A stretch of DNA of 64,000 bases from Micromonospora tulbaghiae (GTDB lineage Bacteria > Actinomycetota > Actinomycetes > Mycobacteriales > Micromonosporaceae): the NCBI RefSeq assembly GCF_900091605.1, contig NZ_FMCQ01000003.1, positions 714,836 through 778,835 on the forward strand, written 5' to 3'. The translations under genes were made by a program, and so were the position numbers. Of this stretch, positions 8,543 through 16,752 are shown piece by piece (within the stretch, counting starts at the first letter, position 1; every line of letters begins with the position of its first letter). The notes beneath the pieces were generated by a model that was not told the DNA's origin, ran no database searches, and was given only the letters and a program-made list of their open reading frames with translations.

Positions 8543-10492
8543 GTGACGCCTGCCGAGACCCGCGGCGCCTCGACGCCGGACGCCGCCGCCCCGACGGGCC
8601 ACCGCGCCGTCACCCTCGACCCACCACCGGTCACCGTCGCCGACGCGCCGGAGCGGGCGACCACGACCACGCCGGAAGCGCAGGCCGAGCCGGAAGCGCA
8701 GGCCGAGCCGGAGGCGCCGGCCACGCCGGGCGCGCGGCGCGCGCGCCGGTGGCGGTGGACCCGCCGCCGGATCGACCTCACCGTGTACGGCGGATTCCTG
8801 CTCGCCGCGATCTGGGTCACCAGCGGCATCTGGGTCGACCCGGCCGGACGGGTGGCCGCGCTCTACAGCAGCGACCCGGCGCAGGTGCAGTTCTTCCTGG
8901 CCCACTCGGTACGGGTGGTGCTGCACGGCGAGTTCCCGTTCTTCACCGAGCAGTTCAACTACCCCGACGGCGTCAACCTGATGGCGAACACCGCCATCCT
9001 GGCGCTGGGCATCCCGATGGTGCCGGTGACCCTCCTGTTCGGACCGGCGGTCTCCTTCGTCACGCTCGTCACGCTCGGCCTGGCCGGCACCGCCGCCGCC
9101 TGGTACCGGGTACTGTCCCGGCACCTGATCCGGCACCGCCCGGCCGCCGCCGTGGCGGCCTGGTTCTGCGGGTTCTCACCGGCCATGCTGTCGCACGCCA
9201 ACTGGCACCCGAACATCATCAGCCAGTTCCTGCTGCCGTTCATCGTGTGGCGGGTGCTGGTGCTGACCCGGTCGGCCCGGCCGGTCCGCGACGGCGTGCT
9301 GCTGGCGCTGCTGGTCACCGCGCAGGCGTTCGTCAACGAGGAGATCCTGCTCTTCACCGCGATGGCCCTGGGCGTGTTCCTGATCGCCGTGGTGGTGCAG
9401 CAGCGCGAGCGGTGGGCGGCCGCCTGGCGGCCGCTCGGCGCCGGGCTGGCGGTCTGCGCGGTGCTGGCCGGAGCGCTGCTGGCGTACCCGCTGTGGGTGC
9501 AGTTCGCCGGGCCGATGGCGTACCACGGGCTCAGCGACGCGGTGCGCGACTACGGCAACGACATCGCCGCGTTCTTCGCGCCCGGCTCGCCCACGTTCGG
9601 CGGCAACGAACGCGCCAACGTCAACCTCGCGCCGAACTACTCCGAGGAGAACGCGTTCTTCGGCTGGAGCCTGTCGCTCCTGGTCGTGGGCATCGTGGTG
9701 TGGCTGCGGCGGGACGTGATCGTCCGCGCGCTCGCCGCCACCGGGCTGTTCTTCGCGGTGCTCTCGCTCGGCGAGCGGATCTCCTGGTGGGACCGGGAGA
9801 TCGCAACCGGCCCGTGGGAGCTGCTGGTGCGGCTGCCGCTGCTCGACGCCGTGGTGCCGACCCGCTTCGGCCTGATCACCGGCGTGACGGTGGCGATCCT
9901 GCTCGCGTACGCGGTGCGTCGCGCCTGGGCGCTGCGCGGCGTGGACCGGCGTACCGCCCGCAGGCTCACCGCCGCGGGCCTCGTCCTCGCGCTGCTGCCG
10001 ATCGCGCCGATGCCGTTGCGGGTCACCACGCGGGAGCCGGTGCCGGAGTTCATCACCGCCGACCGGTGGCGCAAGTACGTCGGGCCGGACCAGACGCTCG
10101 TGTCCGTGCCGGTGCCCGCGATGGGCAACACCGACCCGATGCGCTGGGCGGCCAGCACCAACCTCGACTTCAAGATCCCCGGCGGCTACTTCCTCGCGCC
10201 GCGCAACGGCGTCACCGGCGACCCCGGGCGCTTCGGCGGCCGGCCCAGCGGCATCGGCGAGATGCTGCGGGAGGTATCGTCCACCGGCCGTACGCCGAAG
10301 CTGGACGATCGGCAGCGCCGTCGCTACCTGGACGAGCTGCGGCACTGGAACGCGGCGGTGGTGGTGCTGCCGCGCGACGAGCAGAACGCCGAGCCGCTGC
10401 GCCGTACCGTGGAGCAGCTGGTCGGCCCCGGACGGCAGGAGCTGGACGTGTGGCTGTGGGACGTGCGGAAACTGACCAGCCGGTCCGCCTGA
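8543..10492 (+). CDS. Polytopic membrane protein, GT-C glycosyltransferase-like, paralog 1 of 3
   Basis: 649 residues: an Ala/Pro/Glu-rich cytoplasmic N-terminus of about 70 residues (with a small tandem repeat), roughly a dozen hydrophobic helices, and a C-terminal soluble domain of about 170 residues. Features shared with the two neighbours include an acidic residue in the first external loop (YSSDPAQVQFFLAHS), NYPDGVNLMANTAILALG, NEEILL, EENAFFGWS, VVPTRFGLI, PGGYF and a closing DVWLWDVRKL. Acidic first-loop residues and this topology resemble GT-C lipid-linked sugar transferases such as the GT39/ArnT types, so a role in cell-envelope glycosylation is possible. That is inference; I cannot name the family. 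Confidence 0.85.
   Translation: MTPAETRGASTPDAAAPTGHRAVTLDPPPVTVADAPERATTTTPEAQAEPEAQAEPEAPATPGARRARRWRWTRRRIDLTVYGGFLLAAIWVTSGIWVDPAGRVAALYSSDPAQVQFFLAHSVRVVLHGEFPFFTEQFNYPDGVNLMANTAILALGIPMVPVTLLFGPAVSFVTLVTLGLAGTAAAWYRVLSRHLIRHRPAAAVAAWFCGFSPAMLSHANWHPNIISQFLLPFIVWRVLVLTRSARPVRDGVLLALLVTAQAFVNEEILLFTAMALGVFLIAVVVQQRERWAAAWRPLGAGLAVCAVLAGALLAYPLWVQFAGPMAYHGLSDAVRDYGNDIAAFFAPGSPTFGGNERANVNLAPNYSEENAFFGWSLSLLVVGIVVWLRRDVIVRALAATGLFFAVLSLGERISWWDREIATGPWELLVRLPLLDAVVPTRFGLITGVTVAILLAYAVRRAWALRGVDRRTARRLTAAGLVLALLPIAPMPLRVTTREPVPEFITADRWRKYVGPDQTLVSVPVPAMGNTDPMRWAASTNLDFKIPGGYFLAPRNGVTGDPGRFGGRPSGIGEMLREVSSTGRTPKLDDRQRRRYLDELRHWNAAVVVLPRDEQNAEPLRRTVEQLVGPGRQELDVWLWDVRKLTSRSA
8671..8720 (+). repeat. 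18-bp in-frame tandem repeat in GT-C-like paralog 1
   Basis: Two exact 18-bp units and a partial third encode the low-complexity run PEAQAEPEAQAEPEAPA in the cytoplasmic N-terminal tail. The other two paralogs lack it. Confidence 0.7.
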
Positions 10493-12231
10493 CCGAACCG
10501 GCGGTCCCCGCCGCCGCGCCCCGCCGCCGGCCCCGCCCGGCCGACGTGCTGGTCGTGGCCGGCTACCTCGGTCTCGCCGTGCTGCTCACCACCGGCCAGT
10601 GGCGCCGGACGGAACGGCTGTTCCACCAGGCCGGCGACCAGATGCTGTTCGAGTGGATGCTGGCCCGGGCCGCCCGCGCGGTCACCGGCGGCGAGAACCC
10701 CCTGTGGAGCGGCGCGCTGAACGCCCCGGACGGGGTGAACCTGATGGCGAACACGTCGGTGCTCGGGCTGGGCGTCCCGCTCACCCCGGTCACCGTCGTC
10801 TTCGGCTCCCAGGCGGCCTTCCTCGTCGCCGTGACGCTCAGCCTCGCCGGCACCGCCACCGCCTGGTACGCGCTGCTCGCCCGCCGGCTGGTCCGCTCCC
10901 GGGCCGCCGCCGCGGTGGGCGGCCTGTTCTGCGGCTTCGCCCCGGGCATGGTGGCGCAGGCCGGAGCGCACCTGCACATGGCCGCCCAGTTCCTGGTGCC
11001 GGTGATCCTCGCGCTGGTGTTCCGCCCGGCCACCGACCGGGTCCGTCGCGACGGCGTGCTGCTCGGGCTGGCCGTCGCGTACCAGGTGTTCCTCGGCGAG
11101 GAGGTGCTGGTCTTCCTGGCGCTCGCGGCCGGGGTGTTCGCCGGGGCGTACGCGCTCGCCGACCGGGCCGCCGCGCGTCGGTTGGCGCCGGTGGTGGCCC
11201 GCCGGCTCGGCATCGGCGCGCTGGTGGCGGGCGTGCTGCTGGCGTACCCGCTGTGGTTCCAGTTCGCCGGGCCGGGCCACTACCGGGGGATGCCGTTCCA
11301 CACCGAGGGCTACCGGCTGGACGTGGTCTCGTTCGCCGCCACCGCCCGGCAGACGGTCGCCGGGGACGCCCACCGGGCCGGGCTGCTGTCGCCGAACCCG
11401 ACCGAGCAGAACTCGTTCTTCGGGCCGTTCCTGCCGCTGCTGGCCGTACTCGTGGTGGTGCGGCTGTGGCGGCGGCCGCTGGTGCGCGCGCTCGCCGCCT
11501 GCGGCCTGCTGTTCGCGCTGCTGTCGCTCGGCTCCCCGGTGGTGGTGAACCGGCACGACACCGGGTTGCCCGGCCCGTACCGCCTGCTCGCCGGCGTGCC
11601 GCTGCTGGACCTGGTGGTGCCGGCGCGGTTCGCCCTGGTCTGCGTACCGGTGCTCGGGGTGCTGCTCGCGCTGGCAGTGGACCGGGTCCGGCGCGGCGGC
11701 GTGCGCACCTGGGCGCCGTGGGCCGGCGCGGTCGCCGCCGCGCTGCTGCCGCTGGCGCCGACGCCGATCCGCACGGTGCCGGTCCCGCCGGTCCCGGCCG
11801 TGGTGTCCGGCGGCGGCTGGCGGGAGTACGTGCCGGCGGGCCGGACGCTGGTGCCGGTGCCGCCGGTGACCGGGGCGGCGGTCAGCCCCGCCATGTTCTG
11901 GTCGGCGCGCACCGCGCTGGCGTTCGACGCACCGGGTGGCTACTTCATCGGCCGGCGGTCGGCAGGCGACCCGGCCGCCCGCTGGGGTGCGCCGGACCGG
12001 CCCACGTCGCTGCTGCTGCGCCGGGCCGCCGAGACCGGCCGGGTGCCGCCGGTCGGTGAGACGGAACGCCGGCAGGCGGTCGACGACCTGCGGCACTGGC
12101 GGGCGGCGGCACTGGTGCAGGCCGACTCGTCACCCGGCGACCCGGTACGCGCCACGGTGGACGCGCTGGTCGGCCCCGGCCGGGACGTGCCCGGCGGGTA
12201 CCTGTGGGACGTCCGCCCGCTCGTCGGCTGA
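10450..12231 (+). CDS. Polytopic membrane protein, GT-C glycosyltransferase-like, paralog 2 of 3
   Basis: About 593 residues, with the same architecture and motifs as the preceding gene: first-loop HQAGDQMLFEWML, NAPDGVNLMANTSVLGLG, GEEVLVFLALA, TEQNSFFGPF, LVVPARFALV, PGGYFIGR, then DDLRHWRAAALVQ and a final YLWDVRPL. The start is uncertain. The GTG at 10450 follows AGGAG by eight bases and would overlap the end of paralog 1 by 43 bases; a GTG at 10456 or a CTG at 10489 are alternatives. The overlap makes it the second gene of a two-gene unit. It reads straight into the convergent third paralog, leaving only 16 bases between stops. Confidence 0.82.
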   Translation: MAVGRAETDQPVRLTEPAVPAAAPRRRPRPADVLVVAGYLGLAVLLTTGQWRRTERLFHQAGDQMLFEWMLARAARAVTGGENPLWSGALNAPDGVNLMANTSVLGLGVPLTPVTVVFGSQAAFLVAVTLSLAGTATAWYALLARRLVRSRAAAAVGGLFCGFAPGMVAQAGAHLHMAAQFLVPVILALVFRPATDRVRRDGVLLGLAVAYQVFLGEEVLVFLALAAGVFAGAYALADRAAARRLAPVVARRLGIGALVAGVLLAYPLWFQFAGPGHYRGMPFHTEGYRLDVVSFAATARQTVAGDAHRAGLLSPNPTEQNSFFGPFLPLLAVLVVVRLWRRPLVRALAACGLLFALLSLGSPVVVNRHDTGLPGPYRLLAGVPLLDLVVPARFALVCVPVLGVLLALAVDRVRRGGVRTWAPWAGAVAAALLPLAPTPIRTVPVPPVPAVVSGGGWREYVPAGRTLVPVPPVTGAAVSPAMFWSARTALAFDAPGGYFIGRRSAGDPAARWGAPDRPTSLLLRRAAETGRVPPVGETERRQAVDDLRHWRAAALVQADSSPGDPVRATVDALVGPGRDVPGGYLWDVRPLVG

Positions 12232-12247
12232 CCGGCGGCGCCGGGCG

Positions 12248-14131
12248 TCACACCCGGTCGCGGACGTCCCAGATCCACACGTCGTCCACCCGCTGCGGCG
12301 GGCCGAGCAGCTCGGCCATCAGGTCGCGCAGCACCGCCTCGCGCGGGCCGGCTCCGAGCACCACCACCGAGGCCCGCCAGAAACGCAGGTCGTCCACGGC
12401 CTGGCGGCGGTTCTCCTCGGTGATCTCCGGCACCTCGTTGGCGTCCATGGTGGAGTAGATGAGCGTGCTGGTGGGGCGATTCGGGGCGCCGAAGACGCCC
12501 TCGCCGCGCTCGTTCGGGCCGATGAAGTAGCCACCCGGGACCGGGAACTCCTGGCCGGTCAGCGCGCTCCAGCGCAGCGTGTGCAGCCCGTGCACGTTGC
12601 TCGGGATCGGCACCGGTACGAGCGTGCGGCCCTCCGGCACGTACGGCCGCCAGCCACCCGCGGTGATGAAGTGCGGCGGCGGGTCGATCCGCTCGGCCGG
12701 CAGCGGACGCGGGATCAGCGGCACCACGGCAGCGGCGATGGCGACGAGCCCGGCCAGGCGCAGCACCCGGCGGCGCGTGTCGCGCGCGGCCGTCTCGCCG
12801 TCGGCGTCGTCCCCGCCGTCGTCGGCGCCGGAGCGGGGGGCGGGCACCGGCGGGCGGCCGGCACCGGCGAGCGTGTCCCACGCCAGGGCGAGCAGTACGC
12901 CGACGGCAGCCACCACGACCAGGCTCAACCGGGTCGGCATCATCATCTCGACCAGCGGCAGGTCGTCCGGCACGTACGCCCACGGCCCGTCGATGTCGGT
13001 CTCCGCGCCGTTGAACCGCACGACCGGGCCGATCGAGGCGATCGTGAACACGACCACCAGCACGGCCAGGATCCGGGCCGGCACCGACCGGCGGACCAGC
13101 AGCACCAGCGCGGCCAGCGCCACCAGCACCAGCGGCCAGCCGAACCAGGTGTTCTGCTCGGTCAGGCCGATGGTCTTCTCCACCGCCTCGTCACCGGCGA
13201 TCGTGTCCCGGGCGAACGTGACGAAGGCGACCAGGTCCTCGCCCCAGTTGTGGAAGACGCCGCCCTGCAATCCCCGGTAGGACTGCGGACCGTTGAACTG
13301 GAACCAGATCGGGTACGCGGTCAGCAGCAGCGCCAGCCCGCCGCCGAGACCGAGCGCGGCGACGAACGACCCGGCCCGCTCGCGGGTCGCGCGGGGCCGC
13401 TGCACCGCGTACGCCACCACGACGACCAGGCAGGCCAGCGCGGTGAGCAGCAGCATCTCCTCGTTGATGAAGATCTGGTACGCCACCAGCAACCCGAGCG
13501 CCAGCCCGTTGCGCCGCCAGCGGCCCGGCTCGCCCAGCCGCAGCACCCGGGCCACGATCAGCGGCAGCAGGAAGTTCGACACGAAGTTGGGCTGGCCGTT
13601 GGCGTGGTGCACGATGCCCGGCGCGAAGCCGAGGAACGCGCCGCCGACGAACGCCGCGGCCCGGGAGCGGACCAGGTGCCGGGACAGCACCCAGTACGAC
13701 GTGGCGGCGGTCGCGGACAGCGCGGCGCCCAGGTAGAGCGCGTACATCACCTGCGGGCCGAACAGCAGCGTCAGCGGCGCCAGCGGCAACGTCACCCCGA
13801 GCAGCGAGGTGTTCGCCATCATGTTCACCCCGTCCGGCGCGTTCTGCCGGGTGGTGAACAGCGGGTTCTCCAGGTGCTGCACCGAGTACGCGCCGTGCGC
13901 GAACAGCCACTCGAACCAGCTGTGGTCGGTGGGCAGGTGCGAGGAGACCCGGTGCTCCACGTCGCCCCAGTAGTTGAGGCAGACGAGAACGCCGAGGAGC
14001 ACATAGGCTCCGATGGCCAGCACGTCGGCGCGGGCCGGCCGGCGACGGGCGCGGCGTGGCGGGTCGGCCACGACGGCGTCCGCCTCGACGGACGAGGGGT
14101 TCAACGAGGGGTCCACCACGGGCACGGCCAC
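12248..14131 (-). CDS. Polytopic membrane protein, GT-C glycosyltransferase-like, paralog 3 of 3
   Basis: About 627 residues on the opposite strand. Shared motifs are first-loop LPTDHSWFEWLF, NAPDGVNMMANTSLLGV, INEEMLLLTALA, TEQNTWFGW, MMMPTRLSLVV, PGGYFIGP, DDLRFWRASVVVL and a final DVWIWDVRDRV. It has an extra acidic insert (about residues 445-470, GADDGGDDADGETAA) before its last helix. Several GTG codons compete as start (14131, 14125, 14119, 14116); none has a strong ribosome binding site. Together the three genes form a tail-to-tail paralog cluster, so the family has expanded locally by duplication and inversion. Confidence 0.83.
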   Translation of the reverse strand: MAVPVVDPSLNPSSVEADAVVADPPRRARRRPARADVLAIGAYVLLGVLVCLNYWGDVEHRVSSHLPTDHSWFEWLFAHGAYSVQHLENPLFTTRQNAPDGVNMMANTSLLGVTLPLAPLTLLFGPQVMYALYLGAALSATAATSYWVLSRHLVRSRAAAFVGGAFLGFAPGIVHHANGQPNFVSNFLLPLIVARVLRLGEPGRWRRNGLALGLLVAYQIFINEEMLLLTALACLVVVVAYAVQRPRATRERAGSFVAALGLGGGLALLLTAYPIWFQFNGPQSYRGLQGGVFHNWGEDLVAFVTFARDTIAGDEAVEKTIGLTEQNTWFGWPLVLVALAALVLLVRRSVPARILAVLVVVFTIASIGPVVRFNGAETDIDGPWAYVPDDLPLVEMMMPTRLSLVVVAAVGVLLALAWDTLAGAGRPPVPAPRSGADDGGDDADGETAARDTRRRVLRLAGLVAIAAAVVPLIPRPLPAERIDPPPHFITAGGWRPYVPEGRTLVPVPIPSNVHGLHTLRWSALTGQEFPVPGGYFIGPNERGEGVFGAPNRPTSTLIYSTMDANEVPEITEENRRQAVDDLRFWRASVVVLGAGPREAVLRDLMAELLGPPQRVDDVWIWDVRDRV

Positions 14132-14209
14132 GACGCGCCATCGTACAGGCGGTTCGTCACGCGGCCGGTCACGGTCGGGCGGCGGCCCGGCGCGCGGGAG
14201 AGGATGGTC

Positions 14210-15463
14210 GTGACCGTCATCGATCTGGGGGAGCTGCGCGACGACGCCTCGCCCGGTCCGGCGCCCCGCCCGCCGCTTGCGGTCGGGCGGCCGTTGCGCA
14301 GCATGCTGGTGCTGCTGGTGGCGTTGCTCACGCTCACCGCCGCGGCGCCGCCCCGACGCCCGGCGGAGTGGACGCTGCCCGGCGGGCTGGGATCGGCCGT
14401 GTTCGTCTCCGGCGACGTGGTGTACGTGGTGCAACCGGACCGCGGAGGTGCCGGCGGGCGGGAACTCGTCGCGTACCGGGGCGACCGGGAGCGGTGGCGC
14501 AGTCGGCTGCCCGGCACCGGCACCGCCGTGTCGGTGTGGGAGCAGGACGGCCGGGTGATCGTGGCCGGCCAGGGCGTCGACGACACGGACTGGCAGACGG
14601 TGGCGTACGACGCGGCCACCGGCGCGGACGTCTGGCGCCGGCCCGGAATCGCGTTCGCGGTGGGCCGGGTCCTGCTGATCCAGTCGGCCACCTCCGACAC
14701 CACGACGTCGATCATGGGGGTGGACCCGGCCGACGGCCGTCCGCTGTGGACGGTGCCGATGGCGGGCACGGTGGGGTTCGACTTCGAGCCGGCCGGGCCG
14801 GTACGCATGGTGTTGTTCCCGGCGACCGGGCAGACGGTGGTCGTGGACGCGCGCACCGGCGCGCGGCTCGTGGCCCGCGACCTGTACCCGGTACGACCGC
14901 CCGGCCCGCGCCGGTTTCAGATCGCCCGCGGGCTGCTGCTGGAGTTCCGCGACGGAGACGGGGCCATCGAGGCGTACGACCTGGACACGCTCCGGCCGCG
15001 CTGGACCGTCGCGCGGAAGCTCGTCGGCCACGTCGAGAGTTGCGGCGCCCTGCTCTGCGCCGCCGGGCTGGCCGGCGGCACGACAGCGCTGGACCCGGCA
15101 AGCGGCACCGTGCGCTGGAGCGTGGACCGGTGGGCGGGCGTGTCGGCGGAGCGCGGCGGCCGGCTGCTCGTCGGCGTCCCCGACACCGACCTCGACGCCG
15201 GCCTGGCGGTGCTCGACCAGGACGACGGGCGGCTGATCGCCGACCTGGGCGGCTGGACACTGGTCCCGCAGCACGAGTCGGGCGGCCCGCTGCTGGCGAC
15301 ACGCCCGCTGGGCGGCGGCAGCAGGCTCCTGGCCGAGGTGGGCCTGTCCGGCGATCCGCCCTCGATCCGGGGCGCGCTCACCGGCACCGACTGCACCACC
15401 GGCGTGACGCTGCTGGTCTGCCGCCGGCCCGGTGGCGACTACATGGTGCGGCGGCTGCCGTGA
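14210..15463 (+). CDS. Membrane-anchored PQQ-like beta-propeller protein, paralog 1 of 2
   Basis: 417 residues. A short cytoplasmic segment (VTVIDLGELRDDASPG) is followed by one hydrophobic helix near residues 31-47 and an extracytoplasmic domain of PQQ/quinoprotein-like blades, for example AYDAATGADVWRRPG, GVDPADGRPLWTVP, AYDLDTLRPRWTVA and ALDPASGTVRWSVDRW. Two Cys pairs (ESCGALLC and the C-terminal CTTGVTLLVC) recur in the next gene and may form disulfides. I chose the GTG at 14210 over the ATG at 14204 because its spacing from GAGAGG is better and it aligns with the start of paralog 2. It probably acts as a scaffold or sensor; no enzyme residues are evident. Confidence 0.8.
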   Translation: MTVIDLGELRDDASPGPAPRPPLAVGRPLRSMLVLLVALLTLTAAAPPRRPAEWTLPGGLGSAVFVSGDVVYVVQPDRGGAGGRELVAYRGDRERWRSRLPGTGTAVSVWEQDGRVIVAGQGVDDTDWQTVAYDAATGADVWRRPGIAFAVGRVLLIQSATSDTTTSIMGVDPADGRPLWTVPMAGTVGFDFEPAGPVRMVLFPATGQTVVVDARTGARLVARDLYPVRPPGPRRFQIARGLLLEFRDGDGAIEAYDLDTLRPRWTVARKLVGHVESCGALLCAAGLAGGTTALDPASGTVRWSVDRWAGVSAERGGRLLVGVPDTDLDAGLAVLDQDDGRLIADLGGWTLVPQHESGGPLLATRPLGGGSRLLAEVGLSGDPPSIRGALTGTDCTTGVTLLVCRRPGGDYMVRRLP

Positions 15464-16752
15464 GCCCCGTGATCGAACTGGGGGAGATGCGGCACGGCGA
15501 GTCCGCCGACGAGCCGGCCGACCGGCCGCCCCGCCGGCCGCCGGGCCCGGCGGCACGGGTGGCGCTGCTCGGCTGCCTGGTGCTGCTCGTGGTCACCGCC
15601 GCCGCCGGGCCGCCGCGCCGGCCCGAGCCGATCCGGGTGCCCGCCCCGCAGGGCGCCGCGTTCGTGCTCCTGCCCGGCCGGGTGGTGGTGGCCGACGGCC
15701 CGGGCGCGATCGGCCGGGACGGGCGGGTGGTCGCCGCACACCGGCTGCCCGGCGGGGAACCGGTGTGGCGGTTCGCGCTGACCGCCGGTGACCACGTGCT
15801 CGGGCTCACCGTCGTGGGCGGGGGGCTGCTGGTGACGAGCAGCCCGGCCGGGGACGGCGACTCGGTGTCGGCCATGCTCGACGCGGCGACCGGCACGCTG
15901 CGCTGGCGGCATCCCGGCTACCCGGTCCGGACCGCGTCCGGCGGGTTGCTGCTGGAGAATCCCCGCCCGCCCGGTGCGGGCACCGTGCGGGCCGTGGACC
16001 CGGCCTCCGGCGCGGTGCGGTGGACGCTGCCCGTGCCGGGTCAGGAGGTGGGATACCGCCACGACGCCCACGGGGTGACGCAGCTGGTGCTGGTCACCCC
16101 GCAGGGCCGGGTGACGGTGTACGACGCGGACTCCGGCGCGGTCGCGCACACCGGCCGGGTGGCGCCCGCCTCCGACCGAGCCGCCTACCGGTACGCGCAG
16201 GTGGTGGCCGATCTGCTGCTGGTCGAGGACGCCCGGGGCACCGTCACCGGGTACGGGCTGGACCGGCTCGACGAGCGATGGAGCCTCCCGGTCGGCTCCC
16301 GCGCCGGGCTCTGGTTCGCCGACTGCGCCGGGATGGTGTGCCTGCGCGACCAGGTCGGCGGCGCGCAGGCACTCGACCCGGCAACCGGCCGTCCGGCCTG
16401 GTCGGACGAGCGCTGGCTGGGGATGGGCCCGGTGGGCGACCGGCTGATCGCCGCCGAGCGCGGGGTCGGGGAGGAACTGGAGCTGTCGGCGCTCGACCCG
16501 TCGACCGGCCGCGTGCTGGCCCAGTTGGGACGCTGGCGCGTCTCCGGCAATGACCTCTCGCCCGGGCCGCTGCTCGGGCTGCGCACGCTCACCGAGGGCC
16601 GGACGCTCGTCGGCACGCTGGACGTGACGGCCGGGCAGGTCCGGATCCGGGGGATCCTGCCCGGCGCCTGGTCCGAGTGCGCGGACACGGGTACCGAACT
16701 GGTGTGCCTGCGCCCGACCGGCGGCATGGCCATCTGGCCGGTCGGCCGCTGA
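15460..16752 (+). CDS. Membrane-anchored PQQ-like beta-propeller protein, paralog 2 of 2
   Basis: 430 residues, starting in a GTGA overlap with paralog 1 and therefore coupled to it. It has the same layout: VSPVIELGEMRHGE at the N-terminus, one helix near residues 33-50 and quinoprotein-like blades such as MLDAATGTLRWRHPG, AVDPASGAVRWTLP and ALDPATGRPAWSDERW. The Cys pairs at ADCAGMVC and SECADTGTELVC match those of paralog 1. Two coupled, diverged copies suggest a heterodimer or two proteins with related partners. The stop codon is immediately followed by the stop codon of the convergent peptidase gene, with no bases between. Confidence 0.8.
   Translation: MSPVIELGEMRHGESADEPADRPPRRPPGPAARVALLGCLVLLVVTAAAGPPRRPEPIRVPAPQGAAFVLLPGRVVVADGPGAIGRDGRVVAAHRLPGGEPVWRFALTAGDHVLGLTVVGGGLLVTSSPAGDGDSVSAMLDAATGTLRWRHPGYPVRTASGGLLLENPRPPGAGTVRAVDPASGAVRWTLPVPGQEVGYRHDAHGVTQLVLVTPQGRVTVYDADSGAVAHTGRVAPASDRAAYRYAQVVADLLLVEDARGTVTGYGLDRLDERWSLPVGSRAGLWFADCAGMVCLRDQVGGAQALDPATGRPAWSDERWLGMGPVGDRLIAAERGVGEELELSALDPSTGRVLAQLGRWRVSGNDLSPGPLLGLRTLTEGRTLVGTLDVTAGQVRIRGILPGAWSECADTGTELVCLRPTGGMAIWPVGR

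Noticed and set aside
14132..15556. N-terminal extension of the third GT-C-like protein to 1102 codons
   Set aside because: The extension is antisense to the first propeller gene, and the similarity to the paralogs begins only near 14131.
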